A stretch of DNA of 64,000 nucleotides, from assembly GCA_027475525.1 (NCBI GenBank), contig JAMWFC010000046.1, positions 1,054,001 to 1,118,000 of the forward strand, given 5' to 3'. The notes beneath the pieces were generated by a model. That model was given only the letters and a program-made list of their open reading frames with translations, searched no databases and was not told the origin of the DNA. This document shows positions 1-9,647 of this stretch, one piece after another. A program made the translations under genes and the position numbers. Each line of letters begins with the position of its first letter. The first letter of the stretch is position 1. Source of the stretch: Macrolepiota albuminosa. Its lineage: Eukaryota; Basidiomycota; Agaricomycetes; Agaricales; Agaricaceae.

Positions 1-770
1 GGGCGACCTCTAGAGGCTGTGGCTCAGTCACACAGCTGGCAGAGGGAGATCCAAAGTGTATTAGAATATATACTGACAATATCAAGGTAGCTACTCACCT
101 GGCAGAGGGAGATCCAAAGAGAACAAGTCTGGGGATTCCCTATGCCAGGTTGGACGCTTCTGGGGCCTCTGAAGCGTGGGAAACAACTGTACAGTACAAC
201 AAAACCTTAAAAACTCAAAAATTGACTAACCAAACAAGTGTGCAAACAAGGGAGGAAAACTCCGGACTTTAGAAGTCAGAAAGGCAAACTCCGGCTTATC
301 TAAGCAGCCTGGAGCGGTGCTGAAGGGCCCACACTTGTCTGAGTGATAGCTAAAGAACCAGAGCACCTCAAAGGTTGAGAATAGTACCAACAGATAGTGT
401 TGAAGAAGTAGTAACAGCAAAATGAGAGAATGGTAGAAGAAATAAGGAAGTGAATGAAAGGAGAGTGAAGAAATAAGGAGTGAAAGAAGAAAGGAATGAG
501 AGGTCCCCTGACATCCACCCTAACCTCACTTTGTTCGGTTAGGGCTCCAAGTATGTATAGAGAACTCAGTGCTCATTCCCGGCCTCAACCTCACTTCGTT
601 CGGTTAAGGCCTCCGCATTTCACAACTTTCAAAGCATTATTGTAAACTAAATTGAATTTTTCAGATTTTATTCAGCATTTATAAATCTTTAAAAAACTAA
701 AAATCAGTATATTAGTAGCCTTTGAATTTTCCCTCATTTTCTGGTGATTTTCCTGGAATTATTTGAGCAT

Positions 771-924
771 TTTCCACTAACATCTCCTGAAAAACAGAGC
801 AATGAATTTTTCTTGAATCTTTCAGATTTCTTTAAGCATTTATAAACTTTCCACTAACATCTCCTGAAAAACAGAGCAATGAATTTTTCTTGAATCTTTC
901 AGATTTCTTTAAGCATTTATAAAC
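771..924. repeat. 77-bp perfect direct duplication (probable assembly artefact)
   Basis: Bases 771-847 are repeated without change at 848-924. This is one of five tandem duplications of period 77 in the window, all in unrelated sequence, which suggests contigs joined without merging a k=77 overlap. Confidence 0.85.
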
Positions 925-950
925 CTCAAAAAATTTACAATCAGCGTATC

Positions 951-1104
951 AGTAGCCTCTGAATTTTTCCTGATTTTTTGGTGATTTTTCTTCAAATTTC
1001 TAAGCATTTTATACATACATCTACCAAAGTAGCCTCTGAATTTTTCCTGATTTTTTGGTGATTTTTCTTCAAATTTCTAAGCATTTTATACATACATCTA
1101 CCAA
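951..1104. repeat. 77-bp perfect direct duplication (probable assembly artefact)
   Basis: A second, unrelated 77-bp segment beginning AGTAGCCTCTGAATTTTTCC is duplicated head to tail at 951 and 1028. Confidence 0.8.
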
Positions 1105-1318
1105 AAAACAAACAAAAAAGGCAATTCTTTGTCAGCCTTAGTCAGAACTGACTAATCAGATCAATTCCCAGGTGTCGTTGCATATACTATAGAAGCTACA
1201 ATTCATGCCTTCAGCACAAATTTTGTAGCTCGTTGGGGGCTTCGTCCCCAAACCCCCCCCAACTAAGCCTCCACCCTAATCTCACTTCATTTGGTTAGGA
1301 CTTCAAGTATGTATAAAG

Positions 1319-1558
1319 AACTCAGTGCTTAATCTCAGCCTCAACCTCACTTCATTCGGTTAAGGCCTCGGTCTTCACAACTCAATGCTTAATTCCAGCC
1401 TCAACCTCACTTTGTTTGGTTAAGGCCTCAGTCTTCACAACTCAATGCTTAATTCCAGCCTCAACCTCACTTTGTTTGGTTAAGGCCTCAGTCTTCACAA
1501 CTCAATGCTTAATCCCAGCCTCAACCTCACTTCGTTTGATTAAGGCCTCGGTCACTCT
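1319..1558. repeat. 60-bp tandem repeat, 4 units
   Basis: Units begin with AACTCA(G/A)TGCTTAAT at 1319, 1379, 1439 and 1499, a period of exactly 60 bp. Each unit holds one copy of the hairpin GCCTCAACC...GGTTAAGGC. Units differ mainly by C/T changes, as expected of an ageing array. Confidence 0.85.
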
Positions 1559-1690
1559 CAAAACATTATTGTAAGCTAAATTGAGTTTTTCTTGAATTTT
1601 TCGGATTTTATTGAGCATTTATAAATCTCCAAAAAACTAAAATTGGTGTATCAGTAGCCTTTGAATTTTTTCTAATTTTTGAGTGATTTT

Positions 1691-1844
1691 TCTGGAATCT
1701 TTGAGCATTTTCTACTAACATCTTCTGGAAAACAGACCAATTGAGGTTTTCTGGAATTTTTCACATTTCTGGAATCTTTGAGCATTTTCTACTAACATCT
1801 TCTGGAAAACAGACCAATTGAGGTTTTCTGGAATTTTTCACATT
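1691..1844. repeat. 77-bp perfect direct duplication (probable assembly artefact)
   Basis: The segment starting TCTGGAATCTTTGAGC at 1691 is repeated at 1768, a spacing of 77 bp. Confidence 0.8.
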
Positions 1845-1935
1845 TTTCTGAGCATTTTATAAATCTCAAAAAACTTAACTTGGTGCATCATTGGTTTTTG
1901 AAATTTTTCTGATTTTTCAGTGATTTTCTGGGAAT

Positions 1936-2089
1936 TTTCTAAGCATTTCTAATACTGAAATGAGCCAACTCTTATGTTATTTCCCTAAAAGGAAGGTTCT
2001 TGGTCAGCCTTGTTTCTAAGCATTTCTAATACTGAAATGAGCCAACTCTTATGTTATTTCCCTAAAAGGAAGGTTCTTGGTCAGCCTTG
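1936..2089. repeat. 77-bp perfect direct duplication (probable assembly artefact)
   Basis: The segment starting TTTCTAAGCATTTCTAATAC at 1936 is repeated at 2013. The match starts and stops at exactly 77 bp, with mismatches immediately outside. Confidence 0.85.
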
Positions 2090-2378
2090 ATCAGCATTAG
2101 TTTTTCCCAGACGTCGTCACACAGACCAATTGAGTTTTTCTGGAATTTTTCTGGAATTCTCCACATTTCCTGAGCATTTTATAAATACCAAAAAAAAAAA
2201 CTTAACTTGGTGTATTATTGGTTCTTGAATTTCTTCTGATTTTTCAGTGATTTTATCTGAATTTTCTAAGCATTTCTAATGCTGAAATGAGCCAACTCTT
2301 ATGTTATTACCCTAAAAGGAAGGTTCTTGGTCAGCCTTGGTCAGCATTAGTTTTTCCCAGGCGTCGTCCCATATATTA

Positions 2379-3015
2379 TAGATCTGGTGTCTATTCTATT
2401 CAAATACATGGGTCAGCTTGTGAACATTTGTGACCTAACTTTGTAAACATTCTATCAAGTTCATGAAACTAAACATTTGCACCATCTATAGTACCATAGA
2501 TTGTGAAATTCATTTTTAGTACCATGTCAGTGTTTGAAATGCTGTAGTGAGCTTCAAAGCTTTTGGAGATTTCAAGGTAATTTTCTTCTTGGAATTTTGC
2601 ATTAAAGTATGTGCTAACAAAATCAATGAGTCTGATTTTTAACCCACAGGATATAATAATTGCTAAGAGGATCCTAATAGACTTATACCTTACAACCACT
2701 GCAAATGACTCCTTATAGTGTTCTTCCAGGTTTTGTGTAAACCCTTTTACAACTCTGTGAGCTCTTTTTCTTATCAATAAGCTGTTTCTATCTATCTTCA
2801 GATCAAAAACCCACTTCATTTTTATGGTGTTAACTTCTTTTAGATAAAGCAATAATGTAACAACACCTCACTTATTCCAACAAGCTATTTCCTTTTCCAT
2901 GGCTAGTAACTATAGGTAATAACAAATGAGGTCAGTAGCTTTGAAATACTATGAGTGGACAAACTAATTCTGAGGCTCTGGTGGTAAGGCCACAGATAAG
3001 GCAGTTGGAGCTTCT
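2379..3015 (-). pseudogene. Ty1/copia pol: reverse transcriptase part (left fragment)
   Basis: On the minus strand, translation gives a recognisable copia RVT_2 domain: KWVFDLKIDR, then VVKGFTQ (the family VAKGFTQ motif), ILLAIIISCGLKIRLIDF (family 'QMDV' region) and an EENYLEI block. A further stretch with a YGT...ELD pattern follows to about 2379. Several stops interrupt the frame. The fragment is the continuation of the copia element that resumes at 26985. If the chromovirus and one CTTCT copy are ignored, the reading frame runs straight across the junction (...KAHAEEAPTA...). The YVDD box, RNase H and left LTR are missing. Confidence 0.85.
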
Positions 3016-3249
3016 TGTAGCATAGTCTGCTATGTGGCATTGGCCACATAGCTTTTACTTACTTTAGTAGTCAATATTATATTATATTTATTATAATATA
3101 ATATTATTATTTACATAGTATAAATTGTTTTTACTTGCTGCTTATTAAGCAGCATATATTTGTGTCATATCACATAGTCAATAGACCAGACTGGTCTGAT
3201 TCTGTGCAGCATGACCACTAAGCTCTCTCAAACCTGTAACTTCATTACA
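3016..3249 (+). repeat. Chromovirus 5' LTR
   Basis: 234 bp, starting TGTAGCATAG and ending TTCATTACA. It contains a long TA-rich palindrome (ATATTATATTATATTTATTA region). By eye it differs from the 3' LTR at 8 positions, 7 of them transitions. Confidence 0.9.
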
Positions 3250-3740
3250 TTTTTTTGAATCCACCAGCTAGAATCTATTGCTTAGCATCTGACATCAGTC
3301 GCTGAGTTTGTTGACAGAACTCTATCAGCTTCTCGAGCTTTGTGCACAGCCACACTGTGCAAATTTCAAACAGGAGATTGATGAATAACCCTATACCTGC
3401 AATCTTTACTGATGGTAGGTGGAACGCCCACAAGCTATGGGGAGACCCAGTAGACACTCAGGACATGCAAGCATCCAATGTAGGTCAATCAAGATCCAAG
3501 GCTTGAGATTGAGGTCAGAGCACCAACCTGCCCATGAATGAAAGTGAGGCCCAGAGAGCTGAGAGCTCGCAACATGATAGCCAGCAATGGCCATGAAACA
3601 AGATGCCAGGGGGATTGACTCCCCCAGTTATGCAGCTGCTAGGAGAACTTTGACGGTCCAGCCAGCTAGCTTCCAAAGGGCCCCCTGATGAGGTTAGACA
3701 GTTAACAGGTGCTCAGGGCACCTCAGGAGACACCGAGTCA
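3250..3740 (+). other. Chromovirus leader between 5' LTR and gag
   Basis: No convincing gene. The first bases after the LTR (TTGAATCCACCAGC) could be a mutated tRNA primer-binding site (TGG changed to TGA), but I cannot assign a tRNA. The rest is untranslated leader or lost gag start. Confidence 0.4.
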
Positions 3741-5860
3741 TTGGTATGGACTGGAGGACCTATGCTCCTGAGCCAGAGTAGTGGGGCTGGGCAGGCTGCA
3801 GCAGGCTCAATGCCTACTAAGATAGTGGAAGCCTGCATAGAGGAGGTACCAGAAGAGGATGCGACTCCAGAAATAGGCAGCATGGAAAATTGTTTCCCAT
3901 GCACACCAGCAGTGGAGGAAGTCCAGGAGGTGATTGAGTTGTCTAGCAACAATGATGCTGGAGCAGAGGAACAGCGGTTAAAAACCGCATACACTGTGCA
4001 CTTGCAGGTGTTCTGGGATCTGCACTCAGAGGTGATGAAATACACCACCCAGGCACGACTTGAGCGCTATGCTTCTGCGCATATAGTAGCACTTAGGCAA
4101 CAAGGGCACGAGGTGCCTACTGTATTCAGTACTAAATATACTGATTTAATGGTAAGAGTTCTCACTATAGAACTCCAGATGTATTTGCAGTGTAAGGCCG
4201 CAAGGCAATTGGGGATGTCAACCCCCTGGAGCCACATGTCTGAGGAATGCTTGGCACGTCATAATTAAGATGTTGGAGTCAAGCTAGTGGAAGCACTAGC
4301 ATGGGTGCAGGAAGTGCCCAAAGTAAAACTGGTGAGTACCTTTTATACTTTAGCAGAACAAGGGTGGTGTGAGAGCCCCCACACATGCATAACCAAGACC
4401 TTAGGACAAAAATGTCAGGCCTGGATAGACACAATAGCACTGCGTTTAAGGTGGAGAGCAAGGCATCTGTGATGCCATGCATGTCAATGGCAGAAACGTT
4501 GAGTAATAGAGTCGCATATCAACATATGTGCAATGGCAATCTCAGGACTAAGGGACAGTCCCTTATTGACAATCAGGGCATTGTATTCAAGGGCACTAAG
4601 CCCATTGACAAGATGTGTCGTCAATTTGTAATGCAGGGCCAGGAGAATCAAGCTTCTCCAGAATCAGGGCAGCACAACGATCATGATCAAGGAGACTTCC
4701 TCAATTGAGATGGCACCACCAGACATGATGCCCCTGGTAAAGGCCAAGACAAACAGCCTAAATCAATTCTCCAAGATGAAGGCAATTATGCCCACAGTTG
4801 AGGAGGCTCGAGATGTCTGCTGCAGAGTGGACAAGGGAAATCACTTCCCCAAGCCACTGATTTAGCAACTAGATCTCCAGGCCAGCAGGAGGCCATTTGG
4901 ATGCATTGTGAAGCCATGCACAATCGCCTTCATTGAGTAGTCAATGATGCCTTGGGAGTAACCTTATGGTTACTAGATGGGATGAAGCTGCATAAAGCAG
5001 ATAGTAGGCACAAATGTGCCTACACAGGCACGTCCAAGTTCAGTGACTTGGAGAACTGGGTGATGGACATATGTACCTTGCCATGTGCTTATACGGAGGT
5101 GACTGTATGGAACAAGAACAAATCTTTGTTCTGCCTAAGTTCTTGGCTAAAGAAGCCATGGGGTGGTTTCGACAAGCAGTATTGCATATCAACCAGGTCC
5201 AGTATGATTGAACGTTCAAAGAAGTCCTTACAGGACTATACAATTAATTCATGCACCCCTCAATGCTACAGGATGCAAGGTGGAACTTCTAGTCTGCCAA
5301 GTACACTGAGAAGTTGAGTGTACAAGGGTTCTACGATACCCTTAACAACCATGCCCAGAATATAGCAGTATACCTGGGCAGGTATACAATGCTCAAAACA
5401 TCCTTGGATGGTATCCCAGCAGACATGCACTGCTATCTGATATATAAGAATGGGCTGTCCTCAGAGGTCAACAATGTGGAGAAGTTTGTGGCGTATGCCA
5501 TCAGATATGAGCAGTCTCTTAAGACTGCTAACCACTATGAGCATCATAGTGGCCACAAAGGAGGAAGCAGGCAACTACTGCCACTGGGGCACCCTCATGA
5601 GGCTAGCATGTGGGGACCTTTCTGGCTAAGAAGGCTGACTTGGATCGTGACCACAACATGCAGTTTGTGGTACACAGATCTCCTGCTGCAAATTGAGAGC
5701 AAAGCTGCCCATGACCAGAGTGGGCTCCAGACAGAGAATGCCCTAAGCTGAGGCTGAAAGTCAAGCCAGCCAACCCACCTAGTCAGAAGGGGACCTGCTT
5801 TGCATGCGGCTAGCCAAGCCACTATGCTACCAATTGCCCTGCAAGGATTGGAGGCTTGAG
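3741..5860 (+). pseudogene. Chromovirus gag
   Basis: An open stretch at 3741-4268 (175 aa, acidic, Gln-rich helical C-terminus) forms the N-terminal part. A retrotransposon-gag-like part follows in broken frames at 4950-5750, including FYDTLNNHAQNIAVYLGRY and a segment ending VAYAIRYEQSL, typical of the capsid region of mushroom gypsy elements. Near 5790-5840 a CFACG...PSHYATNC zinc knuckle (C-x2-C-x4-H-x4-C) has its fifth position read as TAG, most simply a CAG to TAG change. Several further stops and shifts make it non-functional. The 4270-4950 stretch is decayed and has no clear domain. Confidence 0.8.
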
Positions 5861-6690
5861 AAAGGGGTATATACCCCATGCCCATCTTCATGCTGCATAT
5901 ACTGCAGCTGCAAGTGGGAATGACAGAAATATCTCTGCCAAGTCTGAGGCTGAGCATCCCATGAACAACCAAGAGCCCCCAGAGGAGGCATCAGGCACTG
6001 AGCCCAAGAGTGTGGTTGTGGAGGGGAAGGAGTACGTCATGGTAGATGTATATGACAATGCCTACAGCAACAAGTACTACAGTCGCAAAAGCAACTCTGA
6101 GTGTCTAGCGGCAATGATGTATTGGCCATCTTCAAATGATCATAACAAGAATAACATTGTACAGATGAAGAAGGTGACTCTTTGTTGAGCAGAGGACACT
6201 TTGCAGCACCCTACATTGAAGCAAGCAGACAAGGAGTGTCTGGTCTTGTATGTGGATATGAATAGCCACAAAGCATGGATCTTATGGGACTCTGGGAGTA
6301 CTACTTTGGGTATTATGCCCCAATTTGCCCATATGTATGGAATTTCTGTACAGGAGTTAGACACACTGTTGGCATTGCAGCCCCTGCAGCCTCTGAGAGC
6401 TCTGCAGGCTCCATTTGCAGCTGGGCACCATAGAGAGTCGTGCTATAGTGCAGTATGGGACAAATATAACCATTCAGACACCAGGCTCACATAGCCAGGA
6501 ATATATAGATATAGCAAATTTTGATCGCTATAACATGATACTGGGAACACCATTTATGTGGCATAACAAAGTCATGCTAGACTTTGAGCACTGTCAGGTG
6601 CTAGTGAATGGGAAAGTGATCCCAGCAAACGACACTGATAATCGCCTGCGATGTCACCATACTATAGAGAAGCGCAAGGATTCTCCCTGA
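5861..6690 (+). pseudogene. Chromovirus retropepsin-like protease region
   Basis: Downstream of the zinc knuckle two overlapping frames encode the aspartic protease domain. WILWDSGSTTLGIMPQFAH carries the D-S-G active-site signature at about 6280-6310. A second segment ending NMILGTPFMWHNKVMLDF matches the conserved (I)LGTPFL...LDF C-terminal part of the fold. One frameshift separates the halves. Stops occur at 6186 and 6688. Confidence 0.8.
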
Positions 6691-8055
6691 CTCGGTCAGT
6701 GCAAAGCACCAGTGGTGGAGAATGTGGATGAGGAAGTACAGGCTATGCCTGGACTAAACTCAGACTACAACATGGTGATGATGAGTGAGGAGGAGTATCA
6801 AGTCTCCAAGACAAGAAACGAGCAAATACTTGCTTCTGATGTTCAAGGCACAAAGCCTCCAGATAAATGACAGCAAAAGATGAAAAAGCTTGAGGACTCA
6901 GTAGATATATGTCTACCTGCATCCTCACAAGGCAAGTTAGATGACTTGAGGGATGGCAACCAAGAGGCGGAAGCCTCATATTGTAAGAACACATGGTCCT
7001 TATAAGAGCGGCCAGCTCCCCTTCCTGAGTATGACTGGGCATACAACCCTCAAATGCCATATGAGTGGAACAAGCTGGTGGCAGCCACATGTTGTAGTAC
7101 TTGGTGGCAAGTATTACTGTAGTTCTGGGGCTTATTGGTAACTCAGAAAGTTCCCTCTAATCCACACTGTTGCTTGCTGATTGCTTGAGGTAATGAGGTG
7201 CTTCACAGAATATTAAATACTCTGGTGGGCAGTAGAAGGTTCTCAGTCAACTCCAGCCTAAGCAATTCACTCCCTGGGAACTGCCGAGCCTTTGTTTTCC
7301 AATAGACTTCCAAGAAGAGGTTCAATAAACTCTAGCCTAGGTGATTCACTCCCTGGGAACCACTGAGCCTTTGCCTATCAAATGCCTGGTTATTCTCTAC
7401 TCTACTTGGACTATTTATACTAATTTTCCAGTGCACAGACCACCAGATCACATGACTTTTTGCTCTTGACCTCCCAGCATTCCTGACCTAATTTGTTGTT
7501 CCATTTTCCATTTTGGTGATGCATGTTTCAGTGCCACCATTCCATTCATCTCTTCCTTCCTCCATTCAATGCATGTTTCAGTGCCACCATTCCATTCATC
7601 TCTTCCTTCCTCCATTCAATGCATGTTTCAGTGCCACCATTCCATTCATCTCTTCCTTCCTCCATTCAATGCATGTTTCAGTGCCACCATTCCATTCATC
7701 CCTCCCTTCCTCCATTCAATGCATGTGCCACCATTCTATTCATCTCTTTTGACATCCCTCCATGCTTCTTTCCCTTTCCCCTTTCAGTCATATCAAATTG
7801 GGGATTGTCAGATCAGATCTTGATCTAGATCATCACAATTTGATCCCCTTTTGTCACCTCTGCCAGCTCCCATGCTTCCCCTCCCCATAACAGTGGTTGG
7901 ACTATTGTTGAGTTGATAGCTTGAGCTGGTCCCTGCCCTTTGTTCTGTACTGTCTGTGTATTTATTGGGGTGTTTTTGGAGATATAATTTGTTGAGACTG
8001 CTACCAGGAGGCTTACAGTTTTCAGCCCATAATTAAATGTTTATTTTGACTTCTG
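6691..8055 (+). other. Chromovirus protease-RT linker, decayed, with minisatellite
   Basis: This stretch holds only broken frames. A few short open segments (for example 6953-7141) show no domain. It contains a 50-bp tandem repeat (7521-7735) with no place in a gypsy pol gene, and TC-rich pyrimidine runs. Either the linker expanded or another repeat was inserted; I cannot see its borders. Confidence 0.45.
7521..7735. repeat. 50-bp minisatellite, about 4.3 units
   Basis: Units starting GCATGTTTCAGTGCCACCAT occur at 7521, 7571, 7621 and 7671, exactly 50 bp apart and nearly identical. A truncated fifth unit starts at 7721. The period differs from the 77-bp artefacts, so this array is probably genuine. 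Confidence 0.9.
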
Positions 8056-8552
8056 GTGCATGTTGTGTCCCTGACTGCTGGTACAGCATTGTATCAATGT
8101 GCACAAAATGCACACCAGCAACAAACAACTGTGACACCAGCATATTGCCAGCTAGCATTGGACAAAGTGTCCATAGCATATTCCCTTATATGCGAGGGGA
8201 AAAGCCTCGTGGCTTGCAAGGCAGCAATAGTGGATTCCCTGCTAAGGCTGCACATACCCAATGACAGTGTTAATTGGGTGCTCAAAATCTGTGAGCAATA
8301 TGCACAGCAGCCTCAGCCACCATCATATACGGTGGAAGTACTTTCTCCAGTGCATCTGAAGGGGAAACAGATGGCGACAAGCCTTTGTGAGGAAGATATA
8401 CCTCAGTTGCATCAGCAATGGCAAGAAGAATTTGCTGATATAGTCAATGGGACTAAGGAGGAGCTTCTGCCATGGCAGGAAGTGAACCATGAGATCAATC
8501 TCATAGACAAGAGCAAGCAATACAAGTATCACTTGCCATGCTGCCCATGTGC
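8056..8552 (+). pseudogene. Chromovirus RT, N-terminal part (split by insertion)
   Basis: The open frame ends in a segment rich in RT-linker signatures (HQQWQEEFADIV..., then EVNHEINLIDKSKQYKYHLP, like the family HxIxLxxxxPxxxRxYR block that precedes the RT fingers). At 8552 the frame is cut by the LTR of the inner gypsy element. Chromovirus RT coding resumes at 20461. The GTGC on both sides of the inner element is consistent with a short target duplication. Confidence 0.85.
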
Positions 8553-9478
8553 TGATGACGCCCAAAGTTTGGTCAGCAACAAATATGACTATAGTGTTAC
8601 CATACCAATTGCTTGCGTTGGGCACGCTATAAGTGATGGGAGGAGTCCCGGGCAGGTCCCAGAGAACGCGCCTGTGAAAATGGGGAAAAGTCGGTAAGGG
8701 AGTCAGCAAGTGTAAAGCGCTAAGGTAAAGCGCCTATGAAGAAGCGGTAAGTGCACATGGCAATGTTAGCGGTAAGAACACGGTAAGCTTAGCGAAGTCT
8801 AAGCGTCAATAATGCCTGCCGTAGCTGCAAGGCACGAGTATGTCAAAGGCTAGCAAGAGTCTGCAACTGCCGATGAGTTCGACGTTGCCAACCGTAAATG
8901 AAGTCTTGAGCATAAGGGAGACTGAAGAAAGGGGAGCAGGAAACTCTGGTCTATTGTTCAATTTACAAGTCAGTAAGTACTTTTATACTACAATGAGTTC
9001 ACCGTCGCCAGTGACCAATGACGCCAAAGTGCAGTAAACTAGAAAATTTTATAGGGGTAGCTCCAATGGTTTCAGATCCCTACCGTCCATGCAAGAACCT
9101 TAGCGATGCCAGGCAGCAGATCACAGTGCTAAACCATCAATCCATCACCCTTCTGTCTGTCCAAAATGCCTAGCAATGTCAGGCGCCAGATCGAGGCGCT
9201 AAGCGGTGTCAAACGCCAAGGTCAAACACCAAGCTGTCTGTCAGTTTTTGATAGATCATCAGGCTTCTCACTAAGCGCTGTCGTCAGTGACTGATGCCAT
9301 CTGTCAGTTGTCATTCTGTCTGCCGTCAGCACTATCACTGATTGGATCTGCTTCTTGCCACGCACGGCCGTCAAATCTTGCCAAAATTGGTTATTTAGTG
9401 CGTGCTAAGGTATCCCGAGCCCGTGCCGCATTGCCATAGTCTGCTGTTGATGCGCTGATCCTGTATGGGGTCCTATCA
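8553..9478 (-). repeat. Inner gypsy LTR (3' LTR in element orientation)
   Basis: About 926 bp, TGATGACGCCCAAAG...GGTCCTATCA on the plus strand. It differs from the right copy by a few percent, almost all C/T or G/A changes at CpG positions. It also lies directly upstream of the antisense gene, so it may supply that gene's promoter. Confidence 0.92.
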
Positions 9479-9488
9479 TCTCCCCCCA
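9479..9488 (-). promoter_or_regulatory. Polypurine tract of the inner gypsy element
   Basis: The minus strand reads GGGGGGAGA immediately before the 3' LTR, the expected plus-strand primer site. Confidence 0.6.
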
Positions 9489-9647
9489 ACTGAAAAATTG
9501 ACTGTCCTCAGTCACCAAATAAGGCTACCGTTACCACTTTTGTAACAAGTGGTCCATGCGTTCTTGAGATTTTGTTTATAGTCCTGGTGCATAAGTTTGG
9601 ACTTCACCTCTCTTCCCCTAATTTTCCTGGTGCTCATTTTTAATAAA

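Larger units (their letters stand above)
1..2385. repeat. AT-rich hairpin/tandem repeat block, no gene
   Basis: No plausible gene is visible. The block mixes AT-rich stretches with recurring themes (GAATTTTTCTG, TTTCTAAGCATTT) and short hairpins built on a GCCTCAACC...GGTTAAGGC or CCCTAACC...GGTTAGGG stem around a TCACTTCGTTC-type loop, seen near 520-615, 1262-1320 and 1340-1555. A further hairpin-like run lies near 1235-1262. The right edge at about 2385 is where recognisable copia RT homology stops, so this block probably replaced or truncated the end of that copia element. It could be the internal or terminal part of an unclassified repeat family. Several 77-bp duplications inside it are probably assembly artefacts. 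Confidence 0.6.

Noticed and set aside
7513..7828. Three overlapping plus-strand frames with repeated CHHSIHLFLPP
   Set aside because: They are the translation of the 50-bp minisatellite, not a protein family.
8056..8697. 213-aa open frame crossing the left border of the inner element
   Set aside because: The last part (after 8552) is LTR sequence of the inner gypsy element; the real RT frame continues at 20461, so this is a chimera created by insertion.
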